Below are positions 24,539 through 34,973 of a stretch of 64,000 bases of DNA, one piece after another. The stretch's first letter is position 1. Each line of letters opens with the position of its first letter. The DNA is taken from contig CM056570.1 in NCBI GenBank assembly GCA_029721515.1, forward strand, positions 725,001 through 789,000, written 5' to 3'. Origin of the DNA: Synanceia verrucosa (taxonomy: Eukaryota > Chordata > Actinopteri > Perciformes > Synanceiidae). The position numbers and the translations under genes were made by a program. The notes beneath the pieces were generated by a model, which had not been told where the DNA came from, searched no databases, and saw nothing but the letters and a program-made list of their open reading frames with translations.

Positions 24539-26956
24539 AACACTTGACCTTTTTGTTTACCTTTTTTATCTAATTTCCAGAATATAATAAGACGTAGCAG
24601 AGGTGTTTCAAATATTATGGTTTCAATGAAGATGCATGTGTTTGGGAATAACAGATGTTCTGTTAGAGCTCATTAACGGCTGGTTTTATACAGTTTTTCA
24701 CCTTATTTTCAAGCGTTCAGTTCCACCATGAAGCCAAATGTTGCTGGTGACCAGCAAAACAAAATAGAGTTGGTTTAAGATTATTTAATGTAACAAATCA
24801 AATAATTACTACTTTACTACATTTCTCAATTCTTTCTAAATTTCATGGTAAACACTCCCACATAACAAATACAGTCATGTGAAACACAGATGGTTGTTGG
24901 ACATGTTTAATCAATCATCTCAAGACAAAACAAAAGTAACTGCTCACCTGAGCGACAAACACAACGTCTTGTTTGGGTTTGCGATGGTCGTAAAGTGTGC
25001 CTCATTTTTATCATCGCAGTGAGACGACAAAGAGTTTCACCAGCGTGTTCTTTGTTTGGAAACAGACGATGAATTGAATGTTTGCTTCTGGCTAACAGAG
25101 TTAGCATTAGCTAGCATAGCTGGTGTGACGTCAAGTCCAGTGATAAATCCTGAGTCTGATGTTGGTTTGTCCTCTGTCCTCTGAAAAGCTGCTAAGAAGT
25201 TTGTATATTTTTTTGGATCAGGGTGATATTTCTACCAGCTGAGTCCAGGTTTGATCAAATCCAGGTAAATGTCACATTGTGCTTGTTAATCTGAGCAGCA
25301 CAGATGTGAACTCCTACATATTAATCTAATAAACACAAGGGTTGAGTCTCAGTGAACTTTCAGAGGCAAAATTTAAAACCATTGTCCACGAACAGATACC
25401 AGACAAGCCCAAACCACAGGAGTCACGTACCTGTTTCAAATCCTCTTTAATCCGACCAGACCAACCAAAAAACACTTATTTAAGGTTTCAGAAGGATTTG
25501 AAATGAAGGTTTGATCCACTTTTGTCTGGTAATGCAATTTTGTACCTGAGATGACCCACAGATTGCTGGAAAACTTCATAACAAAAGTTGGATGGATGTC
25601 TGATTAAAAAAAAAACACATTACAAAACATGAGAGGTAATCTATTTCATAACACACTGACAGTGACACTGAAGGCAAAAAGTATTATGTGTGATACTATA
25701 AGCTAGGAAATGGTGATATAAAGAGAGTGGAGGGTAGAGGACACCCTGTATGAAGCTCAACCTTCATTTGAAAAGAGATCTGGACTGAATGAGTTCCACC
25801 TTTAAATATGGTTATTATATGACACCATTAAGGCCTTGAAAATCTGCAAACTGCAGATTTCTATGCTGCTTTTGATCTGAACTACACAGAGATAAGTGAG
25901 ATGTCACCAGTCTCACCTTGCATCTGATTATATTAAAAGACTAAGCACAAAAAATGTGCAATATTTATTCTTACTGACAGTTTGGGAATGTTGAAAATGC
26001 CTGAAAAACCATTGCAACTACTGATAAATATTTAATAAGTCTTCAATCCAACACCTTTTTATAGTCAAATTTAAATAAGAGCATTATATAATTTCAAAGT
26101 ATTTTTTTCAATTAGTCCATCATGTTAATTTAACATCTTTTGGGGAATATTTACCCTGAAAAATGAGGCATGGCCTTGTCGTTCAAAGATGCCTTGGGTT
26201 TTTAGTTTTAGTCTTTCTGGACCTTGAGCCTCTGTTCTACCAGTCAAGCTGAAGGCTGTTTAAGACCCACCAGCACTTATTTGACAACCCCGTCAAAAGT
26301 TGATGGAAAATAAAGGTCAGAATGGTCTGGAAGCCAAAACAGACACATATCGGAAGCAATCACACATGGAAGTGTCAGGAGTGATGACACCTGCGATGCA
26401 GCCGCCCATGCATGAGGTTACTGGATCATATTTCTGCAGAAGGACATGAGTTACATGAAGACTGACTGCTGTGTGATAAAAGCTTCCTGAAACTTTAGGA
26501 ATCATTCATTCAACAATCAAACCTTTGTTGGTACTCTGATACTGACCCAAAGGAAATGCATCGAGTTGTTTAATGATGCAGGTAGTGCATGCCTGGCCCT
26601 TTAGCATGTAGCATGTGCAGCTAATGCTTCCAGGGTGAGTAAAAACAGGAGATCTGAGGTACCAAAAACAGGGTTGAACGGACCCTCCAGCTGTAGCACC
26701 CTGTGGTGAGGTCTTCACATCTGCCGACACTTCGGAGTCAGAGGCGTATATTCTCTGGCCATCACGTTCATACAGACCCTGGGACCGAGCCAGAGAATAT
26801 TCCAGGCTCAAGTCTCTCACGATGGACCACAGGTGAGGTTTTTGCTCTTTGGTCAGCCTCCTGTTTTTGTTTGCTATAGAAGTCCAGCAGTAGCTGACCG
26901 AGAGCCCGATTAAAAACTGTCAGGAATGCTGTCATGTGTTTTCATGTGTGCTGCTG

Positions 26957-27154
26957 TCATTGGTTGTTGAGGTACCCGAGCCGTCGGCAGAGAATCTCAA
27001 ATATCTCAGCAACACAGAGGAGAATGGTGATGACGGTGAAGGTGTACATGGCGCTGAGGAAGATGGTCTTCTCAAAGTGTTCGGGCACCATGCACTTAGT
27101 CACATTAAAGGCCTTCTCCAAAGCACTGGCGTCACACATGTACAGCGGGTGGAC
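26957..27154 (-). CDS. gje1: GJE1 coding exon 4 (second extracellular loop, TM4, C-terminus, stop)
   Basis: The exon has 65 codons plus stop, from VHPLYMCD to GYLNNQ. The acceptor is GTCCTCAG|GTCCAC. It encodes Cys147, Cys161 and the signature CMVPEHFEKTIF. Confidence 0.96.
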   Translation of the reverse strand, partial: VHPLYMCDASALEKAFNVTKCMVPEHFEKTIFLSAMYTFTVITILLCVAEIFEILCRRLGYLNNQ

Positions 27155-29158
27155 CTGAGGACAACAAGAGGGACAAGAGGTGGAAACACCTTGATGACTG
27201 ATCCTCTGGTTGGGTCCTACTGAGGACCTGCTGTGTACTGAACAGGACCATCTATTCCTCTCCTTGGTGTTGTAATGTTGGGGGAAAATGAGTGTCATGT
27301 TCTGGAAACCATCTTGATATAATGATAATAAAGATCACGTTGGTACCATTGGACACCAGACTGGGTGGAAGCATGGATTCATGGACCGTATCACTGGAAA
27401 AAATGTGGCAGCACATCCAGTCCTCATTATTCATTCATGTTTGATTTGCTTCAAGGATTAATCTGTTATGTACTGGCTGGATGGGGAGAGCTCTGGTAGC
27501 TGCCAAATTAAAGAATTTCCTGTTGAAAAGGCTGCAAAGAGCATCTGAACGCCCTTTTGAATGACAGATGTATGACTAAAGCTTTGAATTTACACACCTG
27601 AAAGCCAAAGAGGTGGCTCTGCAGCCAGAAGGCGATGACTTCCAGGATGATGCGGAGCAGAACAGAAATGATGTAGAACACAGTGTAGATGGGTCGCTCC
27701 AGGATTTCCTCCTGGTCGATGTTCTTACAGGCAGCGTAGAGGTGAAAGACCGCCCCAGGAACCAGAACCGTCACCAGCTGGAGCGCCCAAAACACCTGGA
27801 AAAGAAGGCGATAGAGGATGAAAAGTGATGATGCTGGAGGGAGGAAGAGATGGGGCAAGAATAATTAAGCGGGAATGAACACCTGAACATTATTTTTGTC
27901 CTTGGTGTCACAGGTTTTAAACCAGATGAAGCAGGTCAATAAAATATGGCATCTGAGTTTTGAGTCTGATGGGAAGCCAGTCGAGATCGATGATGGTTCT
28001 TAAAAAAACTGCACTTTCTCCAAAACATGTTAAAACTGTCATGCAGATCACAGCTTGTGACTGCTTTCTGACTGCTAACAGATCTATTAACTCTTTGAGC
28101 GACACAGACATATTTTAACATCAAAGTGTTTTTCTGTAGCAGGCACTAGAGGGCGCTCTCACACAGCCTGTGAGTAATGTTGGGGCTTCTGGGAGATGTA
28201 GTCAGAGAATAAAAAGACGGTATACACCACAGAGATCAAAACAGGAAGTGGAGACGATCGAGATTAGAGAGCAAAACAAACAGAATGTGGAGAAAAAGTG
28301 TTGATTTTGGTGAAAGTGTCCTCTACTCTACCTCTGATAAAACAAGAATGGAACAAGGTAAAAACAAACATTTTTTTCATGATGAAATAGAGAGTCTCTT
28401 CTTTCATTTGAGCTATTCAGTGTTTTCAGAGACATAGTACTAAATATTCTGTGGTTCTAGAAATATGACTGAAAATGGACAAAAACACTGGAACAAGACA
28501 CTTTGTGTTTTATAAAAGGACTGGCACCCAGTGAATTTAGATAACATTATGTCAGTTGCATATTTGATGTTTGTAATCCCCTTGCTAAGCTGCCAGCAGT
28601 TTGTTAGCTTAGCTTACCTGAGGCGTTATAGGTCTGAACTGGTTGTAGCAGTACAGGTTGAGTTCTCGGCGGTCGGGGTCGCAGCTGAAGTGCAGAGCCT
28701 CGTTTCCGTAGACGGCGAAGCCGAGAACGCCCAGGAAAAACATCCGCACCGAGCCGAAGAACAAGGTGTGGAACTGGCCAATCACTGTTGGAGGCCGGAG
28801 CTGGAACAGGTAAAAGGTTAGGCTCGTTAGTGTCGCCATGGAAACCTGAACATTTTCACAGCACAGACAGAAATACAGGACGAGAGACAGAGAAAACAGC
28901 TTTAGTCGGTAAATAAAGAGGCTAAAGCAAAAAACATTTCCATGGTCTGACATCGAGTCACCAAACAAAGGAAAAGCCCAAATGACTGCGACACTGCAAA
29001 GCTCAGCATCCAAACACATCAATGTTTTTTGTTTCTGAGGGGAGATAACCGCTCAGCGTTGCTTCCTCTGTGGCGGTCAAATCATTAACCAGCGACATGG
29101 AGGTCATCGGCCCACTTACACATCCTTCATAGAAGTTTTTGATGTAGTTTAAAGACAT
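26957..29158 (-). CDS. gje1: GJE1, gap junction epsilon-1 (connexin 23), complete
   Basis: This connexin-family, four-pass membrane protein is associated with the lens in vertebrates. Four exons of 39, 183, 198 and 198 nt, all joined in phase 0, give 205 residues plus stop, the same length as the human protein as I know it. Signatures are MSLNYIKNFYEGC, RPPTVIGQFHTLFFG, GFAVYGNEALHFSCDPD, QFRPITPQVFWALQL and MVPEHFEKTIF. Membrane segments are at about residues 19-44, 76-97, 109-139 and 172-195. The first loop has Cys53 and Cys64 only and the second Cys147 and Cys161 only; ordinary connexins have three per loop, and two is the known Cx23 pattern. The C-tail is very short (CRRLGYLNNQ). The start has A at -3 and matches the conserved N-terminus. 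NMBR is divergent on the right and VTA1 follows on the same strand, matching vertebrate synteny. Confidence 0.97.
27155..27597 (-). other. GJE1 intron 3
   Basis: This 443-bp intron is AT-rich, and nothing else was recognised in it. Confidence 0.9.
27598..27795 (-). CDS. gje1: GJE1 coding exon 3 (TM2, cytoplasmic loop, TM3)
   Basis: The exon has 198 nt and 66 codons, from VFWALQLVTV to HLFGFQ. The acceptor is CTTTTCCAG|GTGTTT and the donor is TTTCAG|GTGTGT. Confidence 0.96.
27796..28617 (-). other. GJE1 intron 2
   Basis: This 822-bp intron is mostly repeat-like. It contains the dispersed repeat copy at 28274-28517. The stretch before it (about 27910-28260, with CACTAGAGGGCGCTCTCACA near 28145) also looks like mobile-element debris. 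Confidence 0.85.
28274..28517 (+). mobile_element. Dispersed repeat, copy A (inverted partner at 61685-61921)
   Basis: About 240 bp ending TTTGTGTTTTATAAAA match, in reverse complement, the sequence at 61685-61921 with few differences. Shared words include GAATGTGGAGAAAAAGT, CATGATGAAATAGAGAGTCT and GACTGAAAATGGACAAAAAC. Two close copies 33 kb apart identify a mobile-element family. Its class is not recognised and it holds no coding sequence. Confidence 0.85.
28618..28800 (-). CDS. gje1: GJE1 coding exon 2 (TM1 and first extracellular loop)
   Basis: The exon has 183 nt and 61 codons, from LRPPTVIGQF to FRPITPQ. The acceptor is CTGTTCCAG|CTCCGG and the donor is CCTCAG|GTAAGC. It encodes Cys53 and Cys64. 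Confidence 0.96.
28801..29119 (-). other. GJE1 intron 1
   Basis: This 319-bp intron has standard GT-AG ends, and nothing else was recognised in it. Confidence 0.9.
29120..29158 (-). CDS. gje1: GJE1 coding exon 1
   Basis: The exon has 39 nt and encodes MSLNYIKNFYEGC. The donor is GGATGT|GTAAGTG. It is too short for a simple ORF scan and was found by looking upstream of exon 2 for the connexin N-terminus. Confidence 0.94.
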
Positions 29159-30640
29159 GCTTGTTCTGTCGGTGTCTGCTCTTTAGGTCCAGGGCTGCTC
29201 TGGAGCCTCATGGCTGGTTTACTGCTGTAACTGACCCCTCTCTGTGCCCTGAAAGCCCACGTCAATGCACATCTTTCTGCCTTTTATCTCTCCATCAGTT
29301 GAAAGACAACAGAGACAGAGGGCCAACAATGGGCCCGGGGGGGCATGTGGTCCCTGCATTATAATCCCTATAGAACTATGTCAGCGAAAAAAAACCCACA
29401 ATGCAAAGAGAGAGAGGACAAACAGGAATATAGAGCACCATTTTTAAAGGGCTATTCACAAGAGCTTTATTTTGAAATGCACCTGATCTGAGTCAGAAGT
29501 CATTATTCCAATAAATCATCCATTTTAAATGATGACAAATGAATAGGCTCTGTCAGTTTGTTTGTTTGTTTGTTTACAGGACTGTCCCATGACCAGAAAC
29601 ACAAATATACAGCAAACCCTTGTGAAGAGCTGCTGTCGTCCTGTTGGCACCAACCAGAGAAAGAAACCCAGAATCAAAGTTCAGTCAAAACTGGACAGAA
29701 GTGAAATAAAAAGTTAGTCCACACACCAACCGTAATCCTGGCGGTGTGTTGTTCATTCCCCCTCTTTTTTCCACTCAGGGATCCCAAACTCATGCCAGCC
29801 AGTTGCGGGATGTTGCGGGACAGAGATCAGAGTCGAGCCGCACTTAATCCACCTGTGCTACTTCCTGTTGCCGCTTTCAAAATAAACACAGGACCCCAAC
29901 AAGAATTAAAGACAACAAATGGAGAGGTCAGGAAAATATAAACCAATGATCAGTGAGAGTGTGCAGAAAAAAAACATGTTATTTCATTAAAATTTCATTC
30001 ACTGATTAAAATCAAAACAATTCAAAATACAGACTACACAACATTGCCAAATCTGAATGAAAGGCAGTAGAAAAAAGTATAATCTTATATTATATGATCT
30101 GCCCCTTTATAGATTAAAAAACAATTTAAAAGGAACTTAACTTAAAAACAACAACAATACAATAAACAGCATTATTATTTCAACCAACTAACACATTTTA
30201 TTATATTTCCTCAACATACTAGCTCAAATTGTTCTGCTAATTGTAAATTTAGATTCTTTGGTTGGTTTGGTATTCATAACATTTATGTCAGTATTAGATT
30301 ATTATGAATGTTATTGCACATTTCCACACTTGTGGGATTAATAAAGGATTATCTTGTGTTATGTTATAATCAATGATAAATAATAATTCACAAATCACAA
30401 CAAACAGATCAAGTTTGCTAATTGTTTACATGGTGTTTCTATATAAGAGGGTTTTGTACTTTTATTTTGAAGGTCTGGTCCTAAGGCTTCAGCAGTCAGC
30501 TGTGCTCACTGTGTCTGTCTTCACAGAGCTTTGCTGATCTGAGGTCAGCTTACAGCTCAGTGTTTCCATCAAGGACTCTGCAGTCTGCAGCCTGAGTGGA
30601 CTGAAGCATCAAACTGAAATGGACCATCAAACTGAACTGG

Positions 30641-33127
30641 ATCATTAAACCATCAAACCAACAAACCAACAAACCAACAAACCATCAAACCATCACACCG
30701 ACAAACCATCAAACCATCAAACCAACAAACCATCAAACCAACAAACCATCAAACCATCAAACCAACAAACCAACAAACCAACAAACCAGCAAACCAATAA
30801 ACCATCAAACCAACAAACCAGCAAACCAACAAACCAGCAAACCAACAAACCAACAAACCATCAAACCATCAAACCAACAAACCAACAAACCATCAAACCA
30901 TCAAACCAACAAACCATCAAACCATCAAACCAACAAACCAACAAACCATCAAACCAACAAACCAGCAAACCAACAAACCAGCAAACCAACAAACCAACAA
31001 ACCATCAAACCATCAAACCAACAAACCAACAAACCATCAAACCAACAAGCCATCAAACCAACAAACCAACAAACCATCAAACCATCAAACCATCAAACCA
31101 ACAAACCAACAAACCATCAAACCAACAAACCATCAAACCATCAAACCAACAAACCAACAAACCATCAAACCAACAAACCAACAAAACATCAAACCAACAA
31201 ACCAACAAACCATCAAACCAACAAACCAACAAACCAGCAAACCAACAAACCAACAAACCATCAAACCATCAAACCATCAAACCAACAAGCCATCAAACCA
31301 ACAAACCAACAAACCATCAAACCATCAAACCATCAAACCAACAAACCAACAAACCATCAAACCATCAAACCAACAAACCAACAAACCATCAAACCATCAA
31401 ACCAACAAACCATCAAACCATCAAACCAACAAACCAACAAACCATCAAACCAACAAACCAGCAAACCAACAAACCAGCAAACCATCAAACCATCAAACCA
31501 ACAAACCAACAAACCATCAAACCATCAAACCAACAAACCAACAAACCATCAAACCAACAAGCCATCAAACCAACAAACCATCAAACCATCAAACCATCAA
31601 ACCAACAAACCAACAAACCATCAAACCAACAAACCAACAAACCATCAAACCAACAAACCATCAAACCAACAAACCAACAAAACATCAAACCAACAAACCA
31701 ACAAACCAACAAACCAGCAAACCAACAAACCAGCAAACCAACAAACCAACAAACCATCAAACCATCAAACCATCAAACCAACAAGCCATCAAACCAACAA
31801 ACCAACAAACCATCAAACCATCAAACCATCAAACCAACAAACCAACAAACCATCAAACCAACAAACCAACAAAACATCAAACCAACAAACCAACAAACCA
31901 ACAAACCAGCAAACCAACAAACCAGCAAACCAACAAACCAACAAACCATCAAACCATCAAACCATCAAACCAACAAGCCATCAAACCAACAAACCAACAA
32001 ACCATCAAACCATCAAACCATCAAACCAACAAACCAACAAACCATCAAACCATCAAACCAACAAACCAACAAACCATCAAACCATCAAACCAACAAACCA
32101 TCAAACCATCAAACCAACAAACCAACAAACCATCAAACCAACAAACCAGCAAACCAACAAACCAGCAAACCATCAAACCATCAAACCAACAAACCAACAA
32201 ACCATCAAACCATCAAACCAACAAACCAACAAACCATCAAACCAACAAGCCATCAAACCAACAAACCATCAAACCATCAAACCATCAAACCAACAAACCA
32301 ACAAACCATCAAACCAACAAACCATCAAACCATCAAACCAACAAACCAACAAACCATCAAACCAACAAACCAACAAACCATCAAACCAACAAACCAACAA
32401 ACCATCAAACCAACAAACCATCAAACCAACAAACCAACAAAACATCAAACCAACAAACCAACAAACCAACAAAACATCAAACCAACAAACCAACAAACCA
32501 TCAAACCAACAAAACATCAAACCAACAAACCAACAAACCATCAAACCAACAAAACATCAAACCAACAAACCAACAAACCATCAAACCAGCAAACCTACAA
32601 ACCATCAAACCAACAAACCAACAAACCATCAAACCAACAAACAACAAACCATCAAACCAACAAACCAACAAACCATCAAACCAACAAACCAACAAACCAT
32701 CAAACCAACAAACCATCAAACCATCAAACCAACAAACCATCAAACCAACAAACCATCAAACCAACAAACCATCAAACCAACAAACCAACAAACCATCAAA
32801 CCAACAAACAACAAACCATCAAACCAACAAACCAACAAACCATCAAACCAACAAACAACAAACCATCAAACCAACAAACCATCAAACCATCAAACCAACA
32901 AACCATCAAACCAACAAACCATCAAACCATCAAACCAACAAACCAACAAACCATCAAACCAACAAACCATCAAACCATCAAACCATCAAACCAACAAACC
33001 ATCAAACCAACAAACCATCAAACCATCAAACCAACAAACCATCAAACCATCAAACCATCAAACCAACAAACCAACAAACCAACAAACCTACAAACCTACA
33101 AACCAACAAACCAACAAACCAACACAA
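30641..33127. repeat. 8-bp minisatellite (AACCAACA / AACCATCA / AACCAGCA)n, about 310 units
   Basis: This 2.5-kb array has an 8-bp period whose sixth base is A, T or G; a rarer variant carries AAGCC. A 7-bp deletion variant (CAAACAACAAACC) appears only in the right third, near 32640, 32807 and 32850. Minus-strand frames (LLVCWFDGL) are repeat artefacts. Confidence 0.96.
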
Positions 33128-34082
33128 CTTTAAGGAGAAAGAATCATCAGTGGTGACATTTCTGGAATGATCTTCTCTCATGTTTGTTTTTTTTCCTGGA
33201 CAGTGACAGAAACATGGTGGATTAGAGAATGACAGACGTGTGGCCAACCTGGACGTTTAATGATACGCTGAATTAGAGCAGGTGTTAGCAGAAGATAAGC
33301 TTTGTTTTATCCCACTCTGCTCCTCCTGGACTGAATCTTAGTCCTCGCCTACCTGCACCTTTTTAATCCTAATCAATGAAGCTTTTGTGCAAAAATCTGA
33401 GAAATGCATCTCAGACTTTTTTTTTAGAGAGGAAGGAGTGGCTGAAGGAGTGACTTCACAAAGAGAAAGAAATGCGCTGATGGTTCGTTAAAAAGCTCAG
33501 AAACTGGATAAACAAAACAACAAATCGTTTTTGATGCTTTCCTCATGATTCTGAACAAAACTTCTTGGTCGTTAAAATAGTTCCAGTGAAGCAGTCACTG
33601 TTGAAATTATTTTAATATGAGTGGAAAGAAAATCATGAACATGTCAAATATAAATTACTGACCATAAACCACCGTGAGCTGAGGAAATCTGCTTTATGGC
33701 ACAAAGTCCAGACATTAAAATATGAAGCTTTTCATGTATTTCATATCAGCTTCTATATATGTGTATATATCAGCATCCTATTAACCAATCACCTCTCTCT
33801 CTCTCCCCTGTTCAGGATTTTACTCTATCCCATCAAAAAAGGAAAACAAATCAATCAAGAGAGTGTTTATTTAGAATAATAGGAGCAGGTTCATTCCCAG
33901 CATGCAATTAGCAGGAAGCTATTTTAGGTGGATGCATGAAAATGAAAAATGAAAAATGAAAATGAAGCACGTCTCTACGCTAATTTATTCTGAAAATCCC
34001 TCTCTTCATCATCCCCAGTGTCTCATCACCATCTGTCCCCTGTCCTCCCTCAGTCACACATGTCCAAAAGTATGTGGACAGC

Positions 34083-34150
34083 ATCTATCTATCTATCTAT
34101 CTATTCTCACGCTGTCCTCTCTCTCTCCCTCTCTCTCTCTCTCCCTCTCT
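34083..34150. repeat. Microsatellites (CTAT)n and (CT)n
   Basis: A short CTAT run (34083-34104) is followed by CT/CCCTCT runs (34118-34150). They lie upstream of NMBR, where a GA/CT tract could influence the promoter. That role is inference. Confidence 0.85.
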
Positions 34151-34194
34151 CAGTGACAGAGGAGAGTTTTCTTCTCGTTGCGGTCTTCAGTCTC

Positions 34195-34400
34195 CTCAGT
34201 AGAGGATCAGCTCTGAGTCAGTAGAGGATCTGGTTTCAGTAGAGGATCTGGTCTCAGTAGAGGATCTGGTCTCAACAGATGATCTGGTCTCAGTAGAGGA
34301 TCTGATCCGGTTTCAGTAGAGGATCTGGTCTCAGTCGAGGATCTGATCCGGTTTCAGTAGAGGATCTGGTCTCAGTAGAGGATCTGGTCTCGGTCTGATC
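34195..34400 (+). repeat. 18-bp tandem repeat (AGTAGAGGATCTGGTCTC)n next to NMBR
   Basis: There are about ten units of 18 bp, with 22- to 23-bp variants carrying GATCTGATCCGG. The array ends about 140 bp before the NMBR start codon, so it is either promoter-proximal or in the 5'UTR. Confidence 0.9.
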
Positions 34401-34542
34401 TCTGGCAGTAAAACTTTCCTCTCAGATTGTGCCGCCGGACTAAAAACCCGCACCAGTGCGTCTTTACGCGCAGACCGATCTCCTCTTTTGCGCGTCGCGC
34501 GCCCGGCTCTCCCGCTCCTCTCTGGATATTTCCGCTCCGGTG

Positions 34543-34973
34543 ATGGACGACGAGTTCCTGTCCAACCCCCCTCAGGCTCTGCCCGGAGACCCCGAGGCTC
34601 TGAGCCCCAACTCCTCCACTGAGGAGCCCGACTGGTGGGCGTCCTCGGACGGCGGTGAGACGGTGCACTTCGCCGTGCGCTGCGTCATGACCTCGGTGTA
34701 CATCCTGATCATCACCGTGGGTCTGCTGGGCAACATCACCCTGGTGAAGATCTTCATCACCAACAGCGCCATGCGCAGCGTGCCCAACATCTTCATCTCC
34801 AGCCTGGCGGCAGGAGACCTGCTGCTGCTGGTCACCTGCGTGCCGGTGGACGCCTTCCGCTACTTCTCCGAGGAGTGGGTGTTCGGCGAGGCGGCGTGCA
34901 AACTCATCCCCGTCATCCAGCTCACCTCTGTCGGTGTGTCCGTGTTCACACTGACGGCGCTGAGCGCGGACAG
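34543..34973 (+). CDS. nmbr: NMBR coding exon 1 (N-terminus to DRY)
   Basis: The exon has 431 nt, from MDDEFLSN to TALSADR, and ends GACAG|GTACGAG (phase 2). It is strikingly GC-rich, unlike the flanking DNA. It covers TM1-TM3. The frame is open upstream to a GTG at 34456, but no upstream in-frame ATG exists. Confidence 0.95.

Larger units (their letters stand above)
22300..26956. other. Intergenic region between GJE1 3' end and VTA1 promoter
   Basis: Apart from the VTA1 promoter at its left end and the 3' flank of GJE1 at its right, I see no gene here. It is AT-rich. It contains a CCATCCATCCATCCA tract near 24294-24312 and a transposon-like stretch with TTAATCGTGATTAATCAC near 24491-24538. 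Confidence 0.75.
29159..34542. other. Divergent intergenic region between GJE1 and NMBR
   Basis: It separates two divergently transcribed genes. It is AT-rich and contains the octamer array (30641-33127), a retroelement-tail-like motif near 30318-30370, CTAT and CT microsatellites (34083-34150) and the 18-mer array directly 5' of NMBR. No coding region is seen. No clear core promoter was identified for GJE1. Confidence 0.8.

Noticed and set aside
30641..33127. Regular repeats considered as a CRISPR array
   Set aside because: There are no unique spacers between repeats, the units are 8 bp and directly tandem, and the genome is vertebrate.
34456..34542. Upstream extension of the NMBR frame starting at a GTG codon
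   Set aside because: There is no ATG in frame before 34543, and the encoded residues (RLYAQTDLLFCASRA) do not resemble any receptor N-terminus.
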